Of a stretch of DNA of 64,000 bases, positions 46,551 to 59,350 are shown in pieces. The notes beneath the pieces are model-generated. The model had not been told where the DNA came from. It saw only the letters and a list, made by a program, of their open reading frames with translations, and did not search any database. The first letter of the stretch is position 1. Every line of letters begins with the position of its first letter. The translations under genes were made by a program, and so were the position numbers. The stretch comes from Episyrphus balteatus (lineage: Eukaryota > Arthropoda > Insecta > Diptera > Syrphidae), in NCBI RefSeq assembly GCF_945859705.1, contig NC_079137.1, forward strand, positions 78,327,150-78,391,149, in the 5' to 3' direction.

Positions 46551-49500
46551 GAAAGATTCCTGTGGGAACGCTTGAACTAAGTCAAAAATGGGTCAAAAAC
46601 GGGTCAGAAATTACTTCTTTAGAGTTTTTTTTGAGTTTAATTAAATAAGGTTCTTAAAGATTATCAAGGTTTATAACGAGAGTCTTGAGGCTGGTTATAG
46701 TCAAATATAAGTCATTACGTGCTTTTTGGTGAAAAAATGGTTTTGCTTTTATTCAATGAAAAACATCAGTTGTGATAAATGAATCAATCCAAATAGCAGG
46801 TTAAAAGGTAAAAAATTCCGACCAATGTTGATCATATCGCAGAAATTAGCAATGTCTGAATCATTGCCCTAAAAACGCACCTTTTATAAGCTCCGTATTG
46901 AAATATTATGGACTATATCATGGTGGAAGATTACTGTGCGGCCACTTGAATTTTTTCAAAAATGGATTAGGAGCGGTCGTTTCTTATAGTTTTGTGAGCT
47001 TGATTACGATATGAATTTTGCCAAGAGAATTTAAAATTAGTTTCTTAAAGCTTATAAAGCTTGTAAGCGAAGGTCTTTAGATTTGTTTAGGTAAAATATA
47101 AGACATTAAGTGATTTTTGGTTAAAAAAATGGCGCCCAACGCTGGTTAAGTCAAAGAAAAATAACTTCTTTGGTTAATGAATGAATCCATATGGGACTTA
47201 ATAGGTCAGAAACGGCACCCAAAATAAGCTATTCAAAAAGTGTCAAAAACTATATTCTTGAAGCTTGTCGAGCATAAAAACGGGGTTTGGTTTCAGAATA
47301 TGTCAGCCACTTTCTCTCTTTAATGTCAAAAATGGCACCCAACGTAGGTTTTATCAAAAAAAAGAAGCTGATTTGTCAATTTTTTTTTTTATATAAACCT
47401 GATAACGCATTTTTCAAGCTAAGGTTTAAAAAGTGAGTAAAATGAATCCAAGCTATAAAATTTTACAAAAAATTGGTTCTCCAAGGCTTTATAAACTTGA
47501 AAACAGGAAAAAACTGTGTCAAAAACTGGTTAATACTTAGTTTCGATTTAAAAAATGAGGTTCTTCAAGCGATTTTTTTGAAGCACATCAGCCATTTAGT
47601 AACTTTAGTGCCAAAAAATGGCGCCCAACGTTTGTAATATCAAACATTATGAACTCACTTGGTCAAAGAATAAGTCGAAAATGTCTAAATCTTTCTCCAC
47701 TAGCTCCTTAGTAAGTTAAAAATTGATAAAGTAAGAACTAAATGGGTCTATGATGTAGAGTGTATGAAAAACTGACCACATGTTGATTTTCTTAAAGCTT
47801 TTTCAAACTCAAAATGTCGCCCAACATTCATTTTATCCAAGAAAAAGACTGGTTTGGTCAGTGAATATGCAAAAAATGTCTGACTTGTTTGTCTATAATA
47901 AGCCGGTGAGGACTTATAAGGCCCAGGATATGGATTGTGTCAAAAATGGGTCAAAAACTGGCTGCATATATTGTTTTTTAAAGCTTTTACACTTCGCGTC
48001 ACTTGAATAGAAACAACATTTTTTCTTTAGAAAATAGCGATTGGTGCTTTGGTGAGGTAACTTAGTAGATTTTTGGTTTTGCATTTTCAAAGAGGAACTT
48101 TTAACAAACAATGTTGTAAAAACAAAAAACCCAAAACAGAAACCGTATGGCTTCTAGTTGCGTTTTTTCGCATTACCTCACAAAAAACAGTGTTTTTTTT
48201 TTGCGTCACTTGAATAGAAACAAGCTCTTAAATTAGATAAAAATGATGAAAAATCATGGAAAACACTAATTATAGTAAAGCAATATTAAGCTTTGACATT
48301 ATTTGCACATTATAACCAATTATGGGCTACGAGCTACCAATAGGCACCACAGAAAATGCATAAATAGAATTTAACATTGAAAATGCACTTCTACTGTACA
48401 CAATCGTGGACCTAATTGGAGAAAGTGATAAAAGTGTTTAGTAACTTCTTACAAATTAAGAAAATGACATTTTCTACAATTTAAGGATTGAATAAGTGAA
48501 ATAAACTTTCGTTTTTATCCGGAATGCATCTGTTTTGTTTTTATTGCGTTGTTTTTTCTTGAACTATCCTTGTGCAATCTCTAAGACGGTTGTTCTTCCA
48601 CGTTCCTAAACTTGCCAAGAGCTTCTACCATTATTTCTTTGTAAAAGTTAGCATCTGTTTTTGAAGCGTGAAGCTTCAATTTTGTTATTGCACATCATTA
48701 AAACAAAGCGTATTACTATAACACATTTTAGTGCCCTGTATTGGCGATGCGATTAAGGTTATTCTTTTATAAACCAATGAAATAGGGCTAATATTAACGT
48801 GGTCCATCTGAGTTGGTATGTTTTCCTTTAAAAAACCACTCTTTACCCCACTACTTTTCAGTTCGAATGCAACTATAAAATAGTTAACTTTTTTGTAATC
48901 TTAGTAGAACTTAAAATGTTGTTATTTTGCATTTTGAGGCTTTTTTAATGTTGTGCACCTTTTATAACTTCCAGGATGGAACACACCAACACAATTCCAT
49001 CGCACTATCACCACGTTTTTGACCGATTTTAGCGGCAAAGTGAAGAAAATTGCAGCTGGTTTTTAAGTTATTTTTTTCTCTGCTCGTGACTTGGGTCTCA
49101 CCTGTCTTATTTTTTGATTTAATCACTAGTTTCCGATATTTTAAAAATTATCTCATCCAAATTTGGCAAATTTTCCAATATCTTTCTCGATTTCGCATAG
49201 TGCAGGTGCATTTCCAATGTTAGCTGCTATTTATGCATTTTCTGTGGTGCCTATTGGTAGCTCGTAGCCCATAATTGGTTATAATGTGCAAATAATGTCA
49301 AAGCTTAATATTGCTTTACTATAATTAGCGTTTTCCATGATTTTTCATCATTTTTATCTAATTTAAGAGCTTGTTTCTATTCAAGTGACGCAAAAAAAAC
49401 ACTGTTTTTTGTGAGGTAATGCGAAAAAACGCAACTAGAAGCCATACGGTTTCTGTTTTGGGTTTTTTGTTTTTACAACATTGTTTGTTAAAGGTTCCTC

Positions 49501-49790
49501 TTTGAAAATGCAAAACCAAAAATCTACTAAGTTACCTCACCAAAGCGCCAATCGCTATTTTCTAAAGAAAAAATGTTGTTTCTATTCAAGTGACGCGAAG
49601 TGTATGAGCTTGAAAATTAGGTTTTTGAGATTCGTTTGATTATCAGTTGTTATATAGTGATTTATGGACCTAAATGGCGCCCAACGTTGGTCATATGGCT
49701 CGTTTGGTTAATGATTACTCAAAAATGTTAGAATCTCTGCACTTTAAAGTAAAAACAATCACATTTTTCAGGCTTGGGATTTCAGGGATT
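46551..49790 (+). repeat. Box array IV: TGGCGCCCAACG units, split by a transposon
   Basis: Boxes begin at 47130, 47213 (CGGCACCC), 47333 (TGGCACCC), 47619, 47815 (TGTCGCCC) and 49675. Units also share GTCAAAAATGGGTCA, TTGGTTAATGAATGAATCC and AAAGCTT...CTTG phrases, which recur from about 46590, so the array is wider than the perfect boxes. Removing the 1.6-kb insertion at 47990-49602 brings the last two boxes to about 245 bp apart, close to the other steps of about 200-290 bp. Perfect boxes here read TGGCGCCCAACG(T/C)T(G/T)G. Confidence 0.75.
47988..49604. mobile_element. Tc1-like element with IR/DR ends (1613 bp), inserted in box array IV
   Basis: TA at 47988-47989 and 49603-49604 flank inverted arms of about 405 bp (47990-48396 and 49198-49602). 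The ends start CACTTCGCGTCACTTGAATA. Each arm carries a second direct copy of GCGTCACTTGAATAGAAACA: at 47996 and 48203 on the left, and, inverted, at 49577-49596 and 49372-49391 on the right. Two direct repeats about 206 bp apart in each inverted end is the IR/DR arrangement of several Tc1-family transposons, where both are transposase sites. The roughly 800-bp interior shows no intact transposase. A short minus-strand stretch near 48590-48680 looks slightly protein-like, but I cannot confirm it. Joining the flanks restores array IV sequence. Confidence 0.88.
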
Positions 49791-50908
49791 CCTAAATAAA
49801 CCTTGAAGCCAAGTCCAGCCGGGGTTATAATTTTTTTTTTTCGAGTGAATCGCTTGTAAATGGTTCCACTTTGTCGAGATTGCTCTATAAGCGGACCTCT
49901 CCTAAAACAGGTGGTGGTACCCGTTGTGCCGTCCGTCTTCGTCCCCATCGACGTTGTTGCCATCGACTTGTCCCAGATGTGCGTGACTTTAGTTTAAGCT
50001 CCATTTAAGTTTATTTTTGAGCTCGCATGTTGCAAAATTTCAAGCGAGAGAGAGAGAGAGAGATGATGGTCAACTCTCGACTCGACTTGACTTGACTTGA
50101 TGATGATTATTTCCTTTAAATCAATTGTAGGGAAATAATTCAATTATACTAGGTTTTGACGCAAACATCCACTAATTAATGCTTCGAGTTGTTTGTTGTT
50201 TGAATTTATACAATTTAAACTGTTTCGGTGTAGGTATGTGCATTGTGCACGGTGCGCGCCTTTAGATTGCTCTGCTGATTGAGTCATCATCTGTATTTTG
50301 CTGGGTGCATTTGTTTTTTTGGGGGGAATGGGATGCTTGTAATACGCCATGTTTAACATTTCCTTCTCCGGTTTTAGTGCGAGTGTATAAAGACTGTGTA
50401 GATGGAATATTATTTTGGGTGGCAATTTAAATTAAATGCATATGGAATGAATGAAAGATGACTTTTGATGACGATGTGCGTTGGGGTGCAATTTGGAATT
50501 CTTGAAAGAGTTTGCAAGTTTTCCAAAGATGACGAAGATATTTATGCTGGAATTATTATTATATGCCTTAAGGCTGTGTCGCGCATCTTTTTGTCGCCTT
50601 CATGGTGGTATGACGACGACAAATAATATTCGGATATGTCATTGAGGAGATGAGTTTCTTTTTTTTCTTTTGTTGCGCCTTGGAGCCGCGAGTCTGATGG
50701 AAGGTGTGAATGCATATGATTTTGCTTTGTGGGTGGTTTGAAGTTATGAGGAGTGGCAGCGAAATGTCACTTTTGATACTAGTCACAGCGATTGGAACTA
50801 TACAAAAAGTCTTTGTTAGCAGGAAATGTTGGGAAAAGTCTACTTTGAAAAAAACTTTAACTTTTGATAAAATTTTTTCTCCAACTTAAACATTTGCACC
50901 ATTTTCAT
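49791..50908. other. Non-coding stretch
   Basis: Contains a (GA)n tract at about 50046-50062 and some mixed-composition sequence near 49860-49990 with a minus-strand open frame (49715-49963) that shows no domain. Confidence 0.4.
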
Positions 50909-51060
50909 GTATCACTTTTAACTTATCATATATTAATTATCACTTATCATCTTTCACCTATCATTTATCACTTATTACTAGTCACTAATCCTAATCACAA
51001 ATCACCTATCACTTATGACTTATCATTTATCACTTATCACTTATCATGTGTCACTTACGG
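50909..51060 (+). repeat. TATCACT-type short tandem array 1
   Basis: Repeats of CACTTATCA, TTATCACTTATCA and similar phrases with a 7/10-bp period. The open frame at 50864-51067 with YHL repeats is an artefact of it. Confidence 0.75.
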
Positions 51061-51404
51061 CTTGTAAATCTTTGAATTCCTTTTCGAGGGAGTTTATAAG
51101 CATTAGCTGTGCCTAGGAATATAAAACAAAGTTTACCTACACTTTCTGATTTTTTGAAAATGAAATCCATCCATTCGAAAACACTGTTTGAAAACAACAT
51201 TCACAGTGTTTTGATTTTGTTTTTCAGCAATATGCAAATTGTTAACCATTAAACTACCATGATATATTAAATTTAAATTAAAATTAACAATGCAGTTGTT
51301 ATTAGGTTATAAAAAGAAAAACAATCTTAGACTAAATCTTAAGATAAAACTAGAAATTTGTGTTTATTCTACAACTACAATTCATTTATAAAAGCCACTT
51401 ATAA

Positions 51405-51596
51405 CTTTCAACTTTGCACTTAGCAATTGTTTGCTATTTACCAATTTTAACACAATAGAATAAACTTAATATTAAATACTTACCACTTAGCACTTATCAC
51501 TTATCAATAACCACTTATCACTTATCACTTAGCACTTAGTTCTTAGCACTTACAATTTAACACCTAACCTTAGCACTTACTATATATTACTTATAC
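51405..51596 (+). repeat. ACTTAGC / ACTTATC short tandem array 2
   Basis: Repeats of CACTTATCACTTAGCACTTA with interspersed decay, the same word family and strand as array 1. The roughly 350 bp between the two lack clear copies. Confidence 0.7.
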
Positions 51597-54500
51597 AATA
51601 CATACATATTTTCAAAAAAAAAAAAAAAACATTGAAGACAAATCGTTGTACCAAAAATGTAGTTACTAACCCTGCGGGGTGGTGCTCTGGGTGGCACCGA
51701 ATGGATAACTTATTAAAACATTAATTGAACTTAAAATTTGTTGTTATTAAAGGAACTTATTTAAGGATTACAATTTAGTCCTATTCAAAACTTTTACTTT
51801 TCGATCAGCTGAAATTTAGTAAACGTAATAGGGAAACGAAAAAAATCGGACCCGCAAAACCATATTTAAGAAGTTGTTTGAATTACCCTAAGAAGGTATT
51901 TTTTTCTGGTGCTCAGAATCAATATTGTTACGAATTATTTTAAAGTGTGTAGGAACTGATTTAATATAAAATTACATCAATGTTACATGAGTTTCAAAAA
52001 TTTAGTTTATAATTTTTTCCCCTATTCAACATTTTTGATAATATTTTTTTTTTTGCTTGAAATGTATCTGTTTTCAACTGGCATATCGCGTTTGGCGTTC
52101 GAAATTTTTTAAATTAATTTTAAGAATGAATTTCATGGTTTTTAATTTTTCGAAAACTTAAAAAAATCAAACAAATTTTTATTACAAAGTATATATGTAA
52201 ATATTTTAACTCCTTTTAATTTTTTTGATTATTGTTATTTATCTTAGAGAGAACAAAAATATAAAATCAAGTTGTTAAAAATATTTTAACATAGTAAAAT
52301 TGTTTAGCAAAAATTTTAAAAATCATGAAATTTTTTTTTTTTCTAATTTTTTATAAAACAACTTCTTAAATGGTTCATATAGATCCCGGTGCCATCTTTA
52401 CCATATGGAAACGCGGCTCCCAGGGTCTTCCACCTCAAGATGACTTTAAAATGCAGAATATCGGTGAATATATAAATTTTTGTTTAATTTCATAGTTCAG
52501 CTATACTTTTTGTAACATCCCGCTGATATGTAATATGAAATAGGACATTTTTTGTAAGCTAAGATAAAAAATGCAATTTAATTTATTATTTGCTTGCAAA
52601 CATAATTGCTAAAAAATTAAAATGCATTTTTTTAATTGGATTTGCCCAACCTAAATGTAAAGGATAAGCAAAGTTTTAAAAAATGCGGTGATTTTCAAAA
52701 TTTTTTGGACGTATTTTTTTTTGTAGGTATAAAAAAATCTAACTTCTAATAATTTCCCTCAGATAAATGTTTTTTTTTCTGTACTTTCTTTTGAACACAA
52801 TTTTTTATGAAATTTGAATTAATTTCGAAAATTTAAGAACCTACTTTTATATTGAAAAATCATTAAATTATAATATTTTAAGAAAGGCCAAAAATATGCT
52901 TTCGCAAAATGTAAAAAAAATTTAGTTTTTTTTTTTAAATGTAGTTCTTGATGAAAAGTTATACAATTTCTTAGTAAAATAAACCTGTCATGACTTCTAA
53001 CTGCATTAATTTATAACTTTTTACACAGAATTTTAAGGTTAAAGCTGTCTGAAAATGTTTTCCCTGTAAAACGTCGGCGCATAATCTCATTCCAACAAAT
53101 TAGTTGTATTTCCCTTCTCTCCTGGGATATCCCAAATTTTCTAACATTTGACCTGGATATTTACCTTAACAACTTTGAATATTTTTCATATAAACAAAAT
53201 TTTTAGAAATTTATAAAAAAAAACCTAAAATAAACTTAATCCTGTGCACTAATGGATGTTAAATCAGCTTATTGGTCGTTCTAAAACTTGCACCATGAAT
53301 TTTTTTAAAATCCATTTTTTTTTTTTTTTTTGTTGACTAAAACAGAAAATCCACTTATTTGTAATTTACCTTCAACAAAACATTGCGAAAAAATATTCCA
53401 GAACTCCCCTAATCCATAGGAATATACCTACCTGTTTTAAAGCTTAACATAAACTAGTTAAAAAAAAAATACTTAAAAAAAAAAGTTAAAAAAATAAAGA
53501 AAAAAAAATATAATAATTTAATTAAACTACAACTTTTTAGGCAAAATTCGAAAAAAAAAAATATTTTATACGCAGCGCAGTGAAAACAAAATATTTGTCC
53601 AATTTTCTCTCTCTCTCTCTCTCTCTGGTTTCGTTATTTCGTGTGCCATCCATTAATTCGTTTTCTAACTCCATTCTCTTCAAATTGTACTTTTTTTTCT
53701 TTTTCTTTATTATTATTGAAAACTTTACGAATTTTCTTTTTTTCTCATTTTTTTTCCTATCATTGCTAATTTAATTTTTCCTACTCTCCCCCACAAATAA
53801 AAAAAAAACCTCAACCAACGAAAAATTTGAATGCAAAGAGTAGGTACATTCTAAAAAAAAAACGAATTTATATAAAAAAAAATCCTGGAAAAAACTTTTT
53901 CCCAAAAAACTTTAATTTGAAAAAAATAAGAAGAAAAAAATTGGGAAATAATAAAAGGACGAGAAAATAAGAATCCAATTGAAAAGTTTTGACTCTGTTG
54001 TTGCGCTGCTGCTCGTCTCTATATTCCTGCAGCTCCTCTGTATGCGACTGCAAAACTAATCAATGAAGGAAATTGATTTTGGGACCAAACCAACACAAAA
54101 AAAAAGGATCAAACAAAAAAATTCCAAAAAAAAAGGACGAATATAGAAAAAATATATAAAAACAACATTTTCTCGAGTCCAAACTATCGCAGAGGAATTT
54201 TTTATTTCAGAAAAAAGCAAAAAAAAGATTACAAAAACTTCTTGGAGCAAGGACATTTAAGCAATTAGCGAAAGGATTCGTGGCACTGACCAATTATGCT
54301 GGTAATTTGAGTAGTAAGTCGATGTCGACTACGAGAAAATACGACAACGACGACCGTCTGTCTGAGTCAGTTTCTGTCCCTTTTGAATGTTTCCCTTCAT
54401 ATCCTTGCCATCATCCTTTTGCCTTTTCTAAGGACACAAAAGGAGTTATTTGTAAGGAGTGAGAGTAGTGGGTTGTTAAACCACCTGCTTTCACACAGAG

Positions 54501-56164
54501 AAAACACAAAAGGAAGCTCTGCTATGCTACAAGCTATCATTCTCTGTGCAAGACGGAGGTGGCTTCGGAGAAGGTGTCTAAGGATCGTGTGACTTCCTGC
54601 CGCAGGCACATCCACACATGCATGGCATAGCTAAGCTACGTTATAGGAAGCTATACTGCATCAGTAGCAGAGTGCCTCACATATTCCGGACACGATGGGA
54701 AATGGAAAAGAATAATTTTTAGCTGCATTTTATCCGTTTGTATGATTTCGTCCTGTTAAAGCATCCTCGAAATCCCCATTTCCTACCCCCTCGTGCGTTG
54801 TACTGCCCTCCTTTTTCCTGGATGAAATATATTTTCAATTTTTTTTTTGTTTTTGATTTTGTGCATTTTGCTTGTCATGTGCTCGGGAAGGATCAGGAGC
54901 AGGGGGAAAATTGTGAGTTTTTCGTTTTAAATGGAACATTTTCCATCTGTTTGTGGGTATTTTTGTGTGCCATTTAGGATATAGCTGGAGTAGGTATTGT
55001 CATTTTGGTTATATGTATATCCCTCATTGTTGTCCGATTTTGCTTATATTTTTAGTTTTTGTTTTATTTTTGAAAAGCACTCGTTATCGTTTTTGTGCTG
55101 TGTTGCTTAGAGAAGAGAGTGAGTCGATATTATATTGTTTTTTATATATTTTTGTTTTGTATTTTATTTCGTCCTTTTTTGTCATTTTATATTGTTTTTT
55201 TGTTCTCATTTATTATATTTGTCAATATTCTCTGAATAATTCAGAGATTTTGTGTGATTTTGAAGAGGATTCAAATGCAAGCATCACATGACATGATTTT
55301 ATTTGAGCATTTAGTTATCTATTTTTTTTGTTTTTTTAGAAGGACATACTTATACATATACAAAATAGATAAATTTATATGATTTTTAAAATTTATTGAA
55401 TTTAAAATTTGCGGTTGATGAACATGAATTTGCATTTTATTTTTTTGAGTCAATTATATTGAATTGGTGGGCAGATTTTAATTGTTTTAAATTTATTTTT
55501 GTATATAGAAAAAATATAAATTTTAATAATAAAGTTAATGGGATTTAATTTAATCCTTTTGGGTATTTATTTTTTTTTTTCAATTTTTTTTTTATTTTAT
55601 ATTTATTTGAAAAAAAAAAAAAAAAATTAGGTCGTTAGGATTAAAGCTTTAGAATAGTTTTAATACCATTCAATTGCGATGCAGCGGCATTATAATGTTT
55701 TCTATTAATATTTTAAAGTTTTTTTTTGTATTATTTTGATATAGGATTTGATGTTGAGAGAAGAGGTATAAACTAATCCAAATAAGCTTAAAATATTATT
55801 GTGGGAACGTTTTTATGTTTTCTTTTTTAAAAGCTAACCTAAAAAAATTAAAAATGTTGAAAATAAAACACAATTTGTTTGTATGTATGTATGTCAAAAC
55901 TGAAAACCATTTATGTGCACTCTCCATTAAATTTAAAGTCGCCATTTAAAATGGGAAGTTTTAAAAATCGTTTGTGATTTAAGTAATATATTTCAATTTT
56001 TAATGGTGATTTAAAATATAATATGGAGAATTAAAAAATTGTGCCTTAAATCAGAAAGTCTGGAGAATTATATATGTAACTGAACTTTAAATAAGTTTTA
56101 AGAATACCTACAATTTTTGTTATTTACTTTTAATACCTATGTAGTGTTTATAAATAAAAAAAAA
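51597..56164. other. AT-rich non-coding stretch
   Basis: Very A/T-rich at 51.9-53.5 kb and 55.3-56.1 kb, with a (CT)n tract at about 53605-53626 and A/T runs near 55610. Mixed composition at 54.27-54.70 kb. No gene, no clear element ends. Confidence 0.4.
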
Positions 56165-57868
56165 TGTGATATACCAATTGAAAGGTAATTGTATCAGTAT
56201 GCTCATAAATGTTTAATCAAATTTCTATCTGCTCTTTGTAAAAAGTTATAACCTGTTGAATTCTAAAATTTTATTTTACAGTTATTTCAAAATTGTGTTT
56301 GACGAAAATGATTGAAATTTCGCTCACATATAGTCGTAGTCATGGTCTATCATTACTCCATATATGACATTCCTCTATCTATTAAAGAAAAAAAGGTAAA
56401 AATAAAAAACGATGAAAATCGGTTAAAAACGGCCAAAAAACCTGTTTTTTTTTAAACTTATTTTTCTCCTTATTCAGTCAAAACTCTTTTAACGATTCCA
56501 ATTTTGCGCATTTATCAGCCCTACATGTCCCATATAACTTGAGATTTTTTGAACGCTCCAAAAAAAAAAGAAAATAATCAAAAACTACCCAAAAATACCC
56601 CTAAAAAAGTAGGTATTTTTCAAAAATTCATATTTCGAAACGCAGAGTGTTGAAAAAAAATCCGTATGAGACTGCTAATTTTTGCTACCCATAATCAACA
56701 TTTTGTCATACCCACAATACCTGATCAACGTTCAAACAAAACGTTATAGCAGAGTTCCAGAATTTTTTTTGAATTTTTTCTTAAAAGCAGTTATCCTTAT
56801 ATCAGTCTCTTCTGTCTATAACAAAAAGAATCAACTCTCTACGACCACGCGTTTAGATTTTAGCCCAAATTTCATCTTTCCGTTTTACCCCTGTTTACCC
56901 TATTAAATGACGGAATTTTGAAAAATCATTCATTTGGGTTAGGCTTTAGATTATTATCTTTCAAATAAGCTTTAGGAGATTTTCGTATCTCTAATAGTTT
57001 ATTTTTGATTTTGAATTTAAATTTTTTGCCGCACTGCTACAAATTTCAAGTGGAACGTTAGAAAATGGCGTCACTTTTTTGTGGTGCCTGCCATGGTTCA
57101 TCGATTTATAAGACGTTATCACGTCAAAAAAGTTACACCATAAAAAAGCTTACAAGTTTTCCCAAAGAATAAAGCCATACTTAAATTTTTACAATGCACA
57201 AAGAGTATAAGAATAATTTATTCAAAACAATCATTTTTCATGAAAAAAGCAAAAAAAAAATCTTTTTTTTTCTTCTGATACCATTTAATCCTTTTTTTTT
57301 TTTAAATGACAACCTATAATAAATTTCATCACCTGAAAGCTTATTATTTCACCTTTTATATGACGCTTCAATCATATTTCTACGATGCTTACAAAAAAAG
57401 TAAGAATTTTTTAAAGCCAACCATGTCGTAATTTCAAACTGAGATTAAGGTACTTCCTGCACTAGTGGCTGAAACATTAGCAACAGATCTCCACAGGTGT
57501 TTTGATGTATTTTTCAAGTTTTTCAATTTAAGATTGTGTAATTTGTAGAGCACGTACCGTTATGTGTGATATACCAAATGAAAGGTAATATTATCAAATC
57601 AAAATCAGCAATGCTTTTATCAAATATGTATGTGCTCTAGATCAAAAGATATAACGTGTTTACATCCTTTCACAATTATCTCAGAATTGAATATGAAATT
57701 ATTAATTGAAATTTTGAATAATTATAGATTATTCTATTACTTATGTACACTGTAAATTTCATTCATCCATCTATTAAAACATAAAAGTTATAATCAATTG
57801 ATTTTTCATGTCGCCTTTTCGTTTCATCTTGTTTCAAATCACTACGATACTAATGAAGTTTTCACTTT
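56165..57868 (-). repeat. Unnamed dispersed repeat R1, copy 2 (inverted)
   Basis: Reverse complement of copy 1 at 25813-27338. The part 56165-57147 matches 25813-26830 and the part 57170-57660 matches 26640-27338, so the halves are in swapped order relative to copy 1. The outer part 57660-57868 matches 63208-63330 of copy 3 (ATCGTAGTGATTTGAAACAA). It lacks the roughly 190-bp internal segment present in copies 1 and 3. Confidence 0.7.
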
Positions 57869-59350
57869 AAAAAAGTATTTTTATTTTATTTAAATTAACT
57901 TTTAAATCTTTGTAAAAAAATGTTACATGAATGATCAAGTAAAATTGACTGGAACATTTTCCATTATAACTCAATTTATCATAAATCTTCTCCTTGTTTT
58001 TCAAAAACGAAGTTTCATTGCACAAAATTTGAAGCAATATTGTTTTTTTTTTCAGCTTGTTCAGTGTTTCGCAGCAACTACATCATCCAATTTTTATTTC
58101 ACCTTCCTACTACCTACCTTTTTTATGATCTTCTTTCTCTCACTTTCCATTTTCATTTTCTCAAAGAAATCCCAAAAACACAGAAAATATGAAGAAGTAT
58201 GGTAAACAAAATCAGGATTTTGCCGCCAAAACAAAATTCAACACTAATTAAAAGTAAACAAAAAATTGTTTTTTTTTTCATCAGCACCACCATCGTCATC
58301 ATCATCATCATCGTCGCCATCGATGCCACGCCGCGCCTTCAATTTCTGTCACCTTCTTACAAGTATTATACAAGACCAACAGAAGTATTTTTATAGCATC
58401 CAGTAGCTAAAAGCAACATCATCTTTATACATTTTTCTTCTTTACTCCTTTTTTTTTTACCTATCAAACCAACCACCCACTGTCATGGCCGCAATTGATT
58501 TTAACTTAATTCATGTCGAAAGTGCACTCATTCCACTAATGAGCCATTTTTCCCCTATTAAAAGTGAAATTAGTATCTTCTTGTCGTTCGTCGTTGTCTT
58601 CACTGGCGACTACCGAGTACAAAGTCTCTTCAATAACGACAACGAAGAAGAAGACGATGTGGAACACAAAACGTGAAGATGTTTCACACATGTTATACCC
58701 ACAGCAGCATGAAGAAGAAGATACCTCTTCTTCCACTTTTTTTCTTCTTCATCGACGATGTAACGAAGAGTATCTCGCAGTTCGGTAGCCATAGAGAGTC
58801 AAGCACACGAACGAACAAACGGACGAAGACGGACAAAATTTTTCAAGCCAAGAAGCATCTTCACCAGTAGCGCAGCGCATGTTGTCTTTTGGCTTCTTGT
58901 CGGTTTTATTCTATCTCCATGTTCATCATTCCGGTTTGGCGGGCACAAGTTACCGATACCAAACGGGAGAACAATTAACGATCCACATGTCTCTTTGAAT
59001 TTGTGAACCAACATGTTCTTCAGCACCGTCTCCCTTTTTTTTTGATACTTACTACCGAACTCCAAGACGAAGACGATGCCTGTTGTTCTTCCGTTCCTGT
59101 TGCTTGGCTTCCAATCTTCTTTTTTTTTCGCGAAGAAGTCGTAAGTTCATGGCACACCCAAGCCTTCTTCTTCCATGCAAGAGTTAAGTACCTAAATGTT
59201 TTTGCTTTTCAATCAAACAGACTTCCGGTTTAATTAATCTTCCGATCGAAGACCAACAAAAAATACTCACAGTCAACACCCTCACTTTTTAACGAAATGA
59301 GGCTTCCCAAAAAAGACCAAAAAAAAAAAGAAGACAGACCTATACAGAAC
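57869..59350. other. Non-coding stretch with CAT/CTT microsatellites
   Basis: CATCATCATCATCATCGTCG at about 58295-58315 and GAAGAAGAAG/CTTCTTCTTC tracts at 58640-58760. Several overlapping frames on both strands arise from these tracts. No domain seen. Confidence 0.4.

Noticed and set aside
51650..52400. Possible inverted ends around GGTGGCACCG (51.69 kb) and CCCGGTGCCA (52.39 kb)
   Set aside because: The match is under 10 bp and no flanking duplication was found.
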